64,000 nt of DNA from an uncultured Clostridia bacterium (GCA_946187325.1 CAMHQC010000009.1:1-64000), one strand, 5' to 3'. Positions 49,539 to 58,716 are shown, counted from the stretch's first letter. The notes: generated by a model not told the origin, from the letters alone. Translations and numbers: made by a program.

Positions 49539-49823
49539 TTACTGCTCTACAGGATAAACGCTGGCGCGCTTTCTATCTCTGCCGACACGCTCAAAACGAA
49601 GAACGCCGTCGATTTTAGCAAAAAGTGTATCATCCTTACCGATGCCCACGTTCTGTCCCGGGTGGATATGAGTTCCTCTCTGTTTTACAAGAATATTACC
49701 CGCGAGTACCTTCTGACCGTCAGCGCGCTTTACACCGAGACGCTTAGATTCGGAATCACGACCGTTTTTTGTAGAACCCATTCCTTTTTTATGAGCGAAT
49801 AACTGTATGTTAATTTTAAGCAT
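49539..49823 (-). CDS. rpmA: 50S ribosomal protein L27 with cleavable N-terminus
   Basis: 94 residues. The N-terminal [14 protein letters not shown] matches the Firmicute extension that Prp cuts between F and A before the mature L27 enters the ribosome. The remainder ([33 protein letters not shown]) is standard L27. The prp gene lies 4 nt upstream. Confidence 0.97.
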   Translation of the reverse strand: MLKINIQLFAHKKGMGSTKNGRDSESKRLGVKRADGQKVLAGNILVKQRGTHIHPGQNVGIGKDDTLFAKIDGVLRFERVGRDRKRASVYPVEQ

Positions 49824-49827
49824 TACC

Positions 49828-50139
49828 TTACACCTCCGAAATTTTTAGTTTAATATCTTTTTGGTACTGCCCGCTTAATTGGAGCAGATGCTGATAAAAC
49901 CCGTCCAAAAGACGATTTAGATTATCAGATTTTTCAGCGGTTAATTTCATATAACCGTCGTTTACAGTAACATCGGCATTTATGTTAAAGAAATCAGTGA
50001 TATTATTCGCCGTAAGATAAGCCGCCGAGCTCACCGAAGCGCATACAATATCCTTGCCCTCCTCAGCATAATCGGAATGACCTTTCAGCTCAAAGCCGAG
50101 ATAATCAATTCCGTTTTTATAAAATGTTACCGAAATCAT
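49828..50139 (-). CDS. prp: ribosomal-processing cysteine protease Prp
   Basis: 103 residues. The catalytic pair is visible as the histidine in [20 protein letters not shown] and the cysteine 14 residues later. Prp removes the L27 N-terminal extension. Its position between rplU and rpmA is the conserved one. Confidence 0.95.
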   Translation of the reverse strand: MISVTFYKNGIDYLGFELKGHSDYAEEGKDIVCASVSSAAYLTANNITDFFNINADVTVNDGYMKLTAEKSDNLNRLLDGFYQHLLQLSGQYQKDIKLKISEV

Positions 50140-50141
50140 AA

Positions 50142-50453
50142 TTAAGCCTCGATAGACTTAATCTGTACCTTTGTGTAAGGCTGTCTGTGACCGAGAGTTC
50201 TCTTAGAAGAACCTTTCTTAGGCTTATAAGTAGAAACTCTAACCTTCTTGCCCTTACCGTTCTTTAATACTTCCGCTGTAACCTTAGCGCCGTCAACTAA
50301 AGGTGTGCCGACTTTAATACCGTCGTCCGCTCCTAAAGCAACTACGTCGAATGTTACAGTGTCCTTTTCCTCAGCGTCAAGCTTTTCAACGAAAAGAATC
50401 TGATCGTTCTCTACCTTGTACTGCTTTCCGCCTGTCTGAATAACTGCGTACAT
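50142..50453 (-). CDS. rplU: 50S ribosomal protein L21
   Basis: 103 residues: [20 protein letters not shown] at the N-terminus and [20 protein letters not shown] at the C-terminus. First gene of rplU-prp-rpmA. Confidence 0.97.
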   Translation of the reverse strand: MYAVIQTGGKQYKVENDQILFVEKLDAEEKDTVTFDVVALGADDGIKVGTPLVDGAKVTAEVLKNGKGKKVRVSTYKPKKGSSKRTLGHRQPYTKVQIKSIEA

Positions 50454-50535
50454 ATTAGTACCATCCTTTTTATAGACTCGCTACTGATAGGTGTTTTCTT
50501 AAAGAAAATCTTACTACCCACAATAAGCGGCTTAT
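50454..50535 (-). promoter_or_regulatory. likely L21 (rplU) leader
   Basis: The roughly 80-nt leader contains the minus-strand hairpin TTTTCTT/AAGAAAA and the segment TATTGTGGGTAG, resembling the Firmicute L21 leader placed before rplU and thought to give autogenous control. Recalled from the family; not tested against a model. Confidence 0.45.
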
Positions 50536-50537
50536 AT

Positions 50538-50566
50538 ACTATATCACAAAGCATAATTATTGTCAA
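50538..50566 (-). promoter_or_regulatory. rplU promoter
   Basis: TTGACA (50561-50566), 17-nt spacer, TATAGT (50538-50543) on the minus strand. Confidence 0.75.
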
Positions 50567-50575
50567 GAATTTTTA

Positions 50576-50724
50576 TTTATCCTCGTCAAACACTGTATGC
50601 CCTTACTAAAACACATATCCTCCGAACTTCAAAGGGTCTATCAAGTATTTTTATCCTCGTCAAGCGCTGTATTCCCTATATAAAATACATATCCACCTAA
50701 CATTAAAAGGTCTATAAAGTATTT
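50576..50724. repeat. two tandem 74-bp imperfect direct repeats
   Basis: Two copies of a 74-bp unit (50576-50649 and 50650-50724) begin TTTATCCTCGTCAA and end GGTCTAT-AAGTATTTT. They differ at roughly a fifth of positions. They lie between the end of folD and the rplU promoter. No gene, hairpin array or spacer pattern is seen, so this is not a CRISPR. Confidence 0.8.
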
Positions 50725-50797
50725 TAAAACTTAATTGATATAAAAAGCACCAAAAACTTATTGTCTAAAACCTGTCACCTATAACCTATAACCTAAA

Positions 50798-51649
50798 TCA
50801 GTCAATTCCGTTTTGAAGCTTAGCGGCTTTAAGGGTGTTTTTCATTAATGTAGCGATTGTCATAGGACCTACACCGCCCGGTACGGGCGTAATAAAAGAA
50901 CACTTATCCTTTACGTTCTCGAAGTCAACATCTCCGCAAAGCTTGCCCTTTTCATCCCTGTTCATACCAACGTCGATAACAACGGCGTTTTCCTTAACCA
51001 TATCCTCTGTTACGAATTTAGCCTTACCTACAGCCGCTACAAGCACATCGGCGCCCGAGGCGATTTCTTTAAGATTTTTGGTGTGGCTGTGGCAGATAGT
51101 AACCGTAGCGTTTTCGTGGAGTAAAAGCATAGCCATCGGCTTACCTACAATATTACTTCTGCCGATTACAACGCAGTTTTTGCCGTCTACATTTATTTTA
51201 TAATCATGGAGCATTTCCATTATACCCGCGGGGGTACAGGGTAAAAAATCGTAGTCACCTATCATAATTCTTCCGACATTCTGTTTATGAAAAGCGTCAA
51301 CGTCCTTAATCGGACTTATCGCTTCTATAACAGCGTTCTCGTCGAGACCTTTCGGAAGCGGAAGCTGACATAATATACCGTTAATATCCTTACGGTTGTT
51401 AAGCTCGTCCACCAGCTTTAAAAGCTCGTCCTGAGTAGTATCCGCGGGCAAAGCGAACTCCTCGGATTTAAATCCAACAAACTCACAAGCTTTTTTCTTA
51501 TTATTGACATAAACTCTTGAAGCGGGATCGTCGCCCACGAGAATTACCGCCAAGCCCGGGGTAATACCCTTAGCTTTAAGCTTTTCTACTTCCTTTTTTA
51601 CGTTTTCCTTTACCGCTGTTGATACCTTTTTTCCGTCTATAATTGTCAT
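50798..51649 (-). CDS. folD: bifunctional methylene-THF dehydrogenase/cyclohydrolase
   Basis: 283 residues. The catalytic lysine region YVNNKKKACEFVGF, GILCQLPLPKGL, PCTPAGIMEML and the NADP-binding VVIGRSNIVGKPMAMLL are all present. It interconverts methylene-, methenyl- and formyl-tetrahydrofolate. The start lies 74 nt inside the lgt coding region, with its ribosome site (AAAGGACAG) in lgt. Confidence 0.96.
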   Translation of the reverse strand: MTIIDGKKVSTAVKENVKKEVEKLKAKGITPGLAVILVGDDPASRVYVNNKKKACEFVGFKSEEFALPADTTQDELLKLVDELNNRKDINGILCQLPLPKGLDENAVIEAISPIKDVDAFHKQNVGRIMIGDYDFLPCTPAGIMEMLHDYKINVDGKNCVVIGRSNIVGKPMAMLLLHENATVTICHSHTKNLKEIASGADVLVAAVGKAKFVTEDMVKENAVVIDVGMNRDEKGKLCGDVDFENVKDKCSFITPVPGGVGPMTIATLMKNTLKAAKLQNGID

Positions 51650-52454
51650 AAAAGCTGTCCTTTCTCTTTCTGTTTACAATTAACAAAACTATTCCCGCGA
51701 TAAAAATTACCGCTGATAAAAGCTGAGAAACTCTTAAATCATAACCGAACAAATTAAACGGCAGATATAAGCTGTCAGTCCTGAGCCCCTCAACTATCAT
51801 ACGCTCGAATCCGTACCATACCATATACGCGTAAAGAACCTGTCCCGCGTATTTTTGGTACCTTTTACTCAGAAAATGTAATATCACAAACCCGAGCAAG
51901 CACCACAGGCTTTCGTATAAAAAGCAAGGATGAACGCCCTTTAAGCCCGTATTTTCGCTTACCATTCTCCATGGTAAGTCGGTAACAGTGCCGAAGGCTT
52001 CCTGGTTAAAGAAATTACCCCAGCGGCCTATTCCCTGTCCGATTAAAAATCCTAAAACCGCTACGTCTAATATCGGCATAATTTTTATCTTCAAAATCTT
52101 AGCTGTGATACATCCGCCGAGGAACGCTCCTATTATTCCGCCGTAAATCGCGAGCCCGCCGTTGTTAATCATTATAATCTCGTTCGGGTGAGCTATATAA
52201 TAATCGAGCTTAAACAGTACATAGTAAGCCCTCGCGCCGATAACGCCCGTCACAATTCCGACCAGAACACAGTCAAAAAGCTTATTTCTGTCTACATTAA
52301 ACCTCGCCGCTGAAAAATAAGCGTAAATCATAGCGAGTATAAGTCCGCCCGCGATAATAATTCCGTACCAATGAACCTTTAGACCACCTATCGAAAAGGC
52401 TATCGGACTTATCGGAAACTCGAGGTTAAACCCCGGAAAAGAAACATTATACAT
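51576..52454 (-). CDS. lgt: prolipoprotein diacylglyceryl transferase
   Basis: 292 residues, about seven membrane helices. Lgt signatures are GLKVHWYGIIIAGG, GGLAIYGGIIGAF and GRWGNFFNQEAFG. It attaches diacylglycerol to the lipobox cysteine of lipoproteins. The last 25 codons, a very basic lysine-rich tail, overlap the folD start in another frame. Confidence 0.95.
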   Translation of the reverse strand: MYNVSFPGFNLEFPISPIAFSIGGLKVHWYGIIIAGGLILAMIYAYFSAARFNVDRNKLFDCVLVGIVTGVIGARAYYVLFKLDYYIAHPNEIIMINNGGLAIYGGIIGAFLGGCITAKILKIKIMPILDVAVLGFLIGQGIGRWGNFFNQEAFGTVTDLPWRMVSENTGLKGVHPCFLYESLWCLLGFVILHFLSKRYQKYAGQVLYAYMVWYGFERMIVEGLRTDSLYLPFNLFGYDLRVSQLLSAVIFIAGIVLLIVNRKRKDSFYDNYRRKKGINSGKGKRKKGSRKA

Positions 52455-52457
52455 ATA

Positions 52458-53732
52458 TTACTCCTTATCGGGAAGAATTACCGACAAAGTGGTATTATCG
52501 GTATCGAACATAGTCTTTAATCTTAAGTTTACGTCCTCAAGCTTACACTCAGCCACGTCGTCAATATATCCGAATATATCGGCGTTGTTAAAATGAGCGT
52601 CTACCATAGCGTTAGCTATCGCCTCGACGTTATTTAAGGACGATACGAGGTCACCGTAAACCTCACGCTTGGCGATTTCGAAATCTTCCTCGTTAACTCC
52701 GCTGTTTTTAAGGTTTTCGATATACTCTTTAATTACCTCGGCCGCCTTTTTAGGAGAACGGGACTCGCTGCTGAAAATAACGGAGTTATATCCCTGACCG
52801 TCAAAATACTCGGCGTCAAAGCTCTGGTTTATAAGCTTTTCGTTATCAAGCTTGTTATATAATTCGAACGACGGTGAAGTTAAAAGCGTTATTATAATAT
52901 CAATTTCAGCGGTTTCTTTCTGAGTCACCTTATGGCATCTTTCCTTATAACCGAAGTTAAACAGAGGAACTGATACGGGAAATTTCTGTTCCATATAACG
53001 CGACTGAACCTCATATGGCTCATCCTCAAAATAGCTTTTAATATCGTGCTTTTCACATTTTTTAAGCTTTTTATCGGCTGTTTTGAGTACATCCTCACAG
53101 GTCAAATCTCCGCTTACGCAAAGCACCATATTATTAAGGTTATAGAAAGTATAGTAACAGTCGTACAAAAGCTCGGGGGTAATCTCGGCAATCGACTCAA
53201 CCGTACCCGCGATATCAATCTGAACAGGATGATTTTTATACATACCCTTGAGCATATTGAACATTACTACCCACTCGGCAGAATCGTCATACATACGGAT
53301 TTCCTGACCGATAATACCCTGCTCCTTAGCGACAGTTTCTTCGGTAAAATACGGACGCTGTACGAAGTCGAGCAGAATATCGAAGCTCTGATCAAAATTC
53401 TCGGTGCAACCGAAAAGATAACAGGTCTTATTAAAAGAAGTATAGGCGTTGGCGTTAGCTCCAGTTTTAGCGTATTTAACGAAAGCGTCGCCGTCCTCGC
53501 ACTCGAACATCTTATGCTCGAGGTAATGCGCTATACCGTCGGGAACTCTTTTAACATCTCCGCCGTCGAGCGAAAACGCGTTATTCACGCTTCCGAAACG
53601 AGTTCCGAAAATAGCGTACTTGGAGTTGTAATCGGACTTAGGATAAAGATATATCGTAAGCCCCGAATCGTGTTCGATTTTATAGTATTTATCGCCGACT
53701 CTGGCGGATTTAATCTCAGTAATTTTACTCAT
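52458..53732 (-). CDS. M16 family zinc peptidase (YmfH-like, active subunit)
   Basis: 424 residues. The inverted zinc motif H-x-x-E-H is seen in IAHYLEHKMFE, in the expected N-terminal position after GTRFGSVNN. M16 enzymes work as two-domain or two-chain clamps. The partner gene lies directly upstream with no gap. Substrate unknown. Confidence 0.9.
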   Translation of the reverse strand: MSKITEIKSARVGDKYYKIEHDSGLTIYLYPKSDYNSKYAIFGTRFGSVNNAFSLDGGDVKRVPDGIAHYLEHKMFECEDGDAFVKYAKTGANANAYTSFNKTCYLFGCTENFDQSFDILLDFVQRPYFTEETVAKEQGIIGQEIRMYDDSAEWVVMFNMLKGMYKNHPVQIDIAGTVESIAEITPELLYDCYYTFYNLNNMVLCVSGDLTCEDVLKTADKKLKKCEKHDIKSYFEDEPYEVQSRYMEQKFPVSVPLFNFGYKERCHKVTQKETAEIDIIITLLTSPSFELYNKLDNEKLINQSFDAEYFDGQGYNSVIFSSESRSPKKAAEVIKEYIENLKNSGVNEEDFEIAKREVYGDLVSSLNNVEAIANAMVDAHFNNADIFGYIDDVAECKLEDVNLRLKTMFDTDNTTLSVILPDKE

Positions 53733-55001
53733 TTATTCACCTGCTTTAAGAACAAATATAGTATCAAGCATAAGCTTATTCGCGGCTTTAACGATATCTT
53801 CCTTGGTAACAGCCTCAATCTTTTTACAGGCTTCCTCGGGAGTATCCACCGAAGCGTCCATTACCTGAGAGCTGTACCAGCTCGAAAGCCCGGTAACAGT
53901 ATCGGTAACGCCTAAGGTGCTGTTTATTATCGCGAGCTTAGCGGAATTAATCTCGAAATCGGAAATATTGCCGTTTTTCATATCCTCTACCTCGGCTAAG
54001 ATAGCTTCCTTAGCCGCTTCGATATTAGCGGTTTCAACTCCGGACTCGATTATCATTAAACCCTTTAAGCGCTGATATCTCGCCATACAATAATAGCACA
54101 AACTCTTTTTCTCACGGACATTATTAAACAACTTCGATGAAGCCGTACCGCCTAAGATAACCGCCATAAGCCTTGTCGCCGCGGTTTCGGGTTCAGGCTC
54201 GGCGCAAGCTGTTCTAAAGCCGATCTCGAGCTTGGACTGAGCTACTTCCATTTCTTCGGTAACATTCTTTTCCTCAAAAACAGTATATACAACATCGGTA
54301 GATAAATCTACAGGCGTTCTATTTATTTCTTTAAAAGAATTTTTAATGACCTCGGCAACATTATCGGGATTGCTCTCGCCTACGAAAGTAATCTCAAAAT
54401 GAGCAGTTTTAAGCATATTCCGCCAAGCTTCATAAAGAGCCTTCGGAGTAACGGCTTCAAGCTGTTGCTTAGTACCGCACCATTTAATACCGTACACCTC
54501 GTCGGCGCACATAATCTCATTTAAACGCTGGGCGGCGTAAACCCGCTTGTCGTTAAAATCGGAATCTATCATATCGAGAATCTGGCGTTTTTCCTGGAGC
54601 ATATCCTTTTCGTCAAATTCACCGTTCTCAACCTTGGGGTTAAATAATACCTCACACAGAAGCGACGAAAGCTCAGCGGAAATGTTTTCGTTACCGATCG
54701 CGTATCTGTCGGAAAGTCCGCCGATATCAATTTTAAGACACTGCATATCCCCCATTTTTGACACCGAGCCATTGACTTCGGCGCCGTATAGCGAGCCGAG
54801 CTTTCTCGACATCTTAATCATATCGGGATATTTTTTACAACATCTTACCATTACGTAACACAACAGAGCGTTAACGGAAGCCGTTTCCTCAGAAAGAGGT
54901 AAAAATATATTAGTGAGCAGCTTCATAGTTTTGAAACGCTCGTCGGAAATACTGTTAAAAACAACGCCGTCAGCGAGTTCAATCTGTTTAACAGGGTTCA
55001 T
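53733..55001 (-). CDS. M16 family protein lacking the zinc motif (YmfF-like)
   Basis: 422 residues with M16 fold sequence (FLPLSEETASVNALLCYVMV, MARYQRLKGLMIIESGVETA) but no HxxEH; the corresponding region reads ALLCYVMVRCCKK. It likely forms the substrate-binding, non-catalytic half of a heterodimer with the next gene, whose start follows its stop immediately. Confidence 0.88.
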   Translation of the reverse strand: MNPVKQIELADGVVFNSISDERFKTMKLLTNIFLPLSEETASVNALLCYVMVRCCKKYPDMIKMSRKLGSLYGAEVNGSVSKMGDMQCLKIDIGGLSDRYAIGNENISAELSSLLCEVLFNPKVENGEFDEKDMLQEKRQILDMIDSDFNDKRVYAAQRLNEIMCADEVYGIKWCGTKQQLEAVTPKALYEAWRNMLKTAHFEITFVGESNPDNVAEVIKNSFKEINRTPVDLSTDVVYTVFEEKNVTEEMEVAQSKLEIGFRTACAEPEPETAATRLMAVILGGTASSKLFNNVREKKSLCYYCMARYQRLKGLMIIESGVETANIEAAKEAILAEVEDMKNGNISDFEINSAKLAIINSTLGVTDTVTGLSSWYSSQVMDASVDTPEEACKKIEAVTKEDIVKAANKLMLDTIFVLKAGE

Positions 55002-55114
55002 AAAGTCAACTCCTTTTTTACATACATTAAATAGTATAACACAATTCCAATTAATATAAAAGGGTTATTTACAAATAAAAAATAGTTTGTTAAAATATAG
55101 ACGAGGTGTTATAT

Positions 55115-55291
55115 ATGGATTTACCTAACGACAGAATGATGCTTTTATCCGTAATAAATACTAAACTCCGCGACAATTACTCAAACCTCGACGAGCTTTG
55201 CGAGGATTTAAGCGAGGACAAAGACGCTTTAGCGGCTAAACTAAGGGAAATCGACTACGAATACAACAGCGAATTAAACAGATTCATATAA
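55115..55291 (+). CDS. DUF4250 small protein
   Basis: 58 residues starting MDLPNDRMMLLSVINTKLRD and ending YEYNSELNRF, the pattern of the DUF4250 family of Firmicutes. Function unknown. GAGG precedes the ATG at 55115; the ORF opens 3 codons earlier at a GTG. Thirteen bases separate it from the secreted-protein gene. Confidence 0.85.
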   Translation: MDLPNDRMMLLSVINTKLRDNYSNLDELCEDLSEDKDALAAKLREIDYEYNSELNRFI

Positions 55292-55303
55292 AGAAGGTTC
55301 ATT

Positions 55304-56980
55304 ATGCTAAAAAAACTTATAGCGGCGCTTATAAGCTTAGCGGTAATAATAACGCCGCTGCTTGCCGCAAGCGCTTCGACAACGGCTGATATTATCCTTG
55401 ACGGAATAACCTACTCGGCTCAGACAGGCTCTACCCTCACCTACACCGTTAATTTACAAAGCACAGAAAATATAAAAAACGGCGGTTTCTCCGTAATCTA
55501 TCCCGCTGAGCTTACAGATATTCAGTCGGTAAACTCTCCGTACGCCGACTATGAGATTAAAGACGGTAAAATCGAATTTACCATTAATAAAGCCGGAGAT
55601 TTTTCCGAAGAAAAAGCGCTTATAAACATAGACTTTAAAATTAAAGGCTCAGGCGATGTTGAATTTAAGCTGAACATAAACTCGCTCGGCAACGATAACG
55701 GCTTAATAGACAAGAATAGTTATTCCGCTAAAGAGAAAATCTATTTTAAAAATCCGTCTTACATATCAAGCGAAGCTTCACCTGACGAAGCTGAAAAGCT
55801 TAATATTTCCTGGGAAATCGGCAGAATTGCTGTCGCTGACGGAAGCGAGGTTGAGGAAACTTCTAAACGATACTACCGCAGCGGTTTTATAAGTGTGAAA
55901 AAATTTAATACTGTAGATATTACCGTTACGGACGATACATACAGATACAACCTGTTTTTTTATAACGACAATAAAGAATTTATCTCATCGCTCGAAAATC
56001 AAAACCCGCCTGACTTAAATGTAAACGACACGGTATCACTTCCGCAGAATACCGCTTATATAAGGATAGTAGTTTGCAGGTCGGGAAACTTGGGCGGAGT
56101 AGAGGATAATATTCTTGAAAAGAATAATAAAGTCTGCTTTAGACTTCTGAATATCGAAAACAATACCGAAACTACCGAGTATATTCCGCGTCAGCAAGAC
56201 ATTTTTAAAGAAGGCAGACTTACAATATCCTCGGGTACAGATGTTCCCGACGACAGAAATATCTACTACGCAACCGATTTTATAGACACAAAGGATTTAC
56301 AAGCGGTAGATGTAGAAGTTCACGACAACACTTACCGTTACAATATATTTTGGTACAATTCCGCTAAGGCGTATATAGGTTGTTTGCAGAATTCGAACCC
56401 GCCGACTCTAAACAAGAGTAAAACATATAATATACCCGAAAACGCGTCTTACTGCAGACTTGAAGTCTGCCGTAAATCGAGCGTAGGTGGAGTTGATGAG
56501 GGAGCCTTACTCGGCAAAGATAAGATAGCGTTTAACCTTATCCCCATTAACACCGAGAGCATTGAGCCGTCGGAATCTACCGAAGCTCAAACAACTACAC
56601 AGCCGTCTACTGAAATTGTAACGCAAGCCGCAAAAGCCTCAACCGCCGCTTCTACCGAAACCCCTGAGATAAAAACTACTAAAAAGTCTAATCCGATTAC
56701 AGTCAAGATGTACAATAAAAAAGTTAAGGCAAAGACATTAAAGAAAAAACCGGTAAAAATTAAGGCTTTTAAAATCACTAAAGCTAAAGGCAAAATAACT
56801 TATAAAAGGCTTAAAGGCTCATCAAAGCAGCTCTCCCTTATCTCAAAAACAGGCAAACTGAAAATTAAAAAAGGTACTAAAAAGGGAAAGTATAAGTTTA
56901 AAATTAAAATTTCAGCTAAGGGCAACAGCTCTTACAAATCTAAATCAATAACAAAAACAATTAAAATCAAGGTAATATAA
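55304..56980 (+). CDS. secreted protein with cohesin-like domain and two tandem repeats
   Basis: 558 residues. Signal peptide at 1-25. Residues about 28-150 form a cohesin-like beta sandwich (SGSTLTYTVNL-type strands, then KNGGFSVIYPAEL). Two copies of a domain of about 110 residues follow (about 167-285 and 302-412), each with a TYRYN(L/I)F(F/W)YN core, NPP and a C-R-S/K...GGV(E/D) element. Then comes a Thr/Ser/Glu-rich linker and a lysine-rich C-terminal domain (about 462-558). No sortase motif or dockerin is seen. A surface or cell-wall-associated role is inferred. Confidence 0.65.
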   Translation: MLKKLIAALISLAVIITPLLAASASTTADIILDGITYSAQTGSTLTYTVNLQSTENIKNGGFSVIYPAELTDIQSVNSPYADYEIKDGKIEFTINKAGDFSEEKALINIDFKIKGSGDVEFKLNINSLGNDNGLIDKNSYSAKEKIYFKNPSYISSEASPDEAEKLNISWEIGRIAVADGSEVEETSKRYYRSGFISVKKFNTVDITVTDDTYRYNLFFYNDNKEFISSLENQNPPDLNVNDTVSLPQNTAYIRIVVCRSGNLGGVEDNILEKNNKVCFRLLNIENNTETTEYIPRQQDIFKEGRLTISSGTDVPDDRNIYYATDFIDTKDLQAVDVEVHDNTYRYNIFWYNSAKAYIGCLQNSNPPTLNKSKTYNIPENASYCRLEVCRKSSVGGVDEGALLGKDKIAFNLIPINTESIEPSESTEAQTTTQPSTEIVTQAAKASTAASTETPEIKTTKKSNPITVKMYNKKVKAKTLKKKPVKIKAFKITKAKGKITYKRLKGSSKQLSLISKTGKLKIKKGTKKGKYKFKIKISAKGNSSYKSKSITKTIKIKVI

Positions 56981-58309
56981 ATGAAACAGATTTATAAAAT
57001 TACAGTATCAGTTACGCTGGCGGTTTTAATATGTTTATCGGGGTTAATTACTACTTTCGCCTTGGATATAAGAACATTCTCGCCCGATAAGAACGACGCT
57101 AATTTCAAGGCGTTCGGTTTAAAGGATAGAACGTCTTTTAAAAGCATAGAACTGCTCGGAGTACAGGCTAACAAAAATAATATAAACTCGGTTCGTTTTA
57201 TCAGCGCGGCTTTAAGCGAAAATTTAAGAAGCGCTGACGACTACGGTTATGTTTTCGCCGCTGTAAACGGCAATAATATTGACGATATTAAAGCCAACGC
57301 TGAAAATTATATCGACCAAAACAGTACGGTAATAAGCTGTAAGAATACCGAAAATTCAGTAGCTTTCGGAAAGTACGGAAACGCGATATTCGATGCCGAA
57401 GCCTCGGGCTATACACGATACAAATACATAACCGCTTCGGTTAAAAATATTCCCGGCAATAAAACCTTAATAGCGGGATTTTATATTCAAAACGGCGGTA
57501 AAACAATCTACGCCGACTATAAATCGAGCGGAAGTTACTGCGTAATAAATATTGACAATTTAAAAGCCGATATAAAATCGAATATCGAGATAATCGCTCA
57601 CCGAGGAGCCGAGGACAGCGCGTGCGAAAACACTCTCGCGGCGTTTGATATAGCGGGAAAACAGGGATTTTACGACGGAGTTGAAACTGACTACTGGATA
57701 ACTAAGAGCAACGATATACTCATATACCACGACCCGAAAATAAACGGCACAAGTATAAAGAATATATCTCTCGCTACACGGAAGAACTATCCTCTCCCCA
57801 ACAAATACAAAACAAAAGAATTAGAAGAAGAATACGGTCAACAATTTATTCCGACCATTGAGGAAGCTATCGCCGCGATATCCAAATACGATTTAAAGCT
57901 GTATCTTCATACAAAGGACGATACTACCTCTCAGGAAAACTTAGAAAAAATAACCGCCCTTCTCGACAAATACAATATGAGAAAAAAGACGGTTATATAC
58001 TCAAAGGATATGAACTGTTGCAAAAGAATTATGAAATGCGGTGTTAAGGCGGGATATATTATCTCAGAGCCGTCGTACTTAACTATGGAAACCGCGGTTA
58101 ATTTATGCGTACAAAACAAGGTATACAGCTTTATTATTAATTATATCGACGGATTCCCGAGCGACAGAAATATTAAAATCCTGCACGATAATAATATTAA
58201 GGTAGGTGTTTACAGCGACGCTAAGTACAACGTCAACGGCTCGCTGGAAGCTACCCTATCCCTTATCGACCGTGGTATAGATATTACGATTGTTAATAAT
58301 AGGATATAA
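56981..58309 (+). CDS. secreted glycerophosphodiester phosphodiesterase
   Basis: 442 residues. Signal peptide at about 1-28, then an unrecognised domain of about 165 residues, then a GDPD barrel from about residue 198: IIAHRGAEDSACENTLAAF, GVETDYWI and ILIYHDP hold the histidines, arginine, glutamates and aspartate of the active site. The usual later E-x-K is changed to HTK. It would release glycerol-3-phosphate from deacylated lipids or teichoic acid outside the cell. Its ATG follows the upstream stop directly. Confidence 0.85.
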   Translation: MKQIYKITVSVTLAVLICLSGLITTFALDIRTFSPDKNDANFKAFGLKDRTSFKSIELLGVQANKNNINSVRFISAALSENLRSADDYGYVFAAVNGNNIDDIKANAENYIDQNSTVISCKNTENSVAFGKYGNAIFDAEASGYTRYKYITASVKNIPGNKTLIAGFYIQNGGKTIYADYKSSGSYCVINIDNLKADIKSNIEIIAHRGAEDSACENTLAAFDIAGKQGFYDGVETDYWITKSNDILIYHDPKINGTSIKNISLATRKNYPLPNKYKTKELEEEYGQQFIPTIEEAIAAISKYDLKLYLHTKDDTTSQENLEKITALLDKYNMRKKTVIYSKDMNCCKRIMKCGVKAGYIISEPSYLTMETAVNLCVQNKVYSFIINYIDGFPSDRNIKILHDNNIKVGVYSDAKYNVNGSLEATLSLIDRGIDITIVNNRI

Positions 58310-58310
58310 A

Positions 58311-58340
58311 AACAGGAGCCGAAATCAAACGGCTCCTGTT
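58311..58340 (+). terminator. terminator after the GDPD gene
   Basis: AACAGGAGCCG / CGGCTCCTGTT with an 8-nt loop, then TTAT. Confidence 0.85.
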
Positions 58341-58343
58341 TTA

Positions 58344-58372
58344 TGGTGGAGATAAGCGGGATCAAACCGCAC
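58344..58372 (-). other. degenerate tRNA 3'-end fragment
   Basis: On the minus strand this reads as a shortened T arm followed by TTATCTCCACCA. The last 12 bases equal the 3' end of the tRNA-Ala at 60847-60858. No other tRNA parts are present. It may be the scar of an older integration. Confidence 0.4.
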
Positions 58373-58414
58373 ACCAAAAGAGCAGGACACCTTTTGGTGT
58401 CCTGCTCTTTTGGT
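58373..58414. terminator. perfect 19-bp hairpin at the element's left end
   Basis: ACCAAAAGAGCAGGACACC (58373-58391) and its exact complement (58396-58414) around TTTT. It resembles the terminator after the tRNA-Ala at 60858 and overlaps the first 5 bases of the left direct repeat. Confidence 0.75.
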
Positions 58415-58433
58415 GCGAGTGACGGGACTTGAA
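58410..58433. repeat. left attachment-site repeat (tRNA-Leu 3' end)
   Basis: 24 bases identical to 60578-60601, which is the 3' end of the intact tRNA-Leu(GAG). Together they mark a site-specific integration by a tyrosine recombinase. Confidence 0.85.
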
Positions 58434-58540
58434 TGTTATAAATTGTGTTTCACTATATTTCATAATATAGCAATACTCTACATTTCAAGCCGTTTTCAGT
58501 GTATCTTTATTGCAATTCGTTTCACCTTGTTTCAAATCGG

Positions 58541-58562
58541 TAAAGAACAAATAAAGAACACA
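58541..58562 (+). repeat. left copy of AAAGAACA doublet
   Basis: TAAAGAACA-AATAAAGAACACA; matched by 60490-60512 at the other end of the element. Possible arm-type recombinase binding sites. Confidence 0.5.
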
Positions 58563-58716
58563 AATCAAGCACAAGCAGCACCAAAAAAAGACAGCCCCCG
58601 ATAACAAGTCTAACTGAACGTCTAAAAGATTTTGGATTAGATGTATTATATCACAGAAATGAATTGTATTCAAGTAAAGAATTACCTTATTAATTCATAT
58701 CATTATTTTTACATAA

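Noticed and set aside
50576-50724. CRISPR array
   Set aside because: Only two contiguous copies of a long diverged unit, with no spacers and no cas genes in the window.
53046-53915. 289-codon plus-strand ORF
   Set aside because: It is antisense to the M16 genes, with no family resemblance or ribosome site.
52458-55001. Mitochondrial-type processing peptidase pair
   Set aside because: The order and sizes fit the YmfF/YmfH pair of Firmicutes; no evidence for a specific processing role.
58485-58673. 62-codon minus-strand ORF in the left end of the element
   Set aside because: No ribosome site or recognisable sequence; it spans the AAAGAACA repeat.
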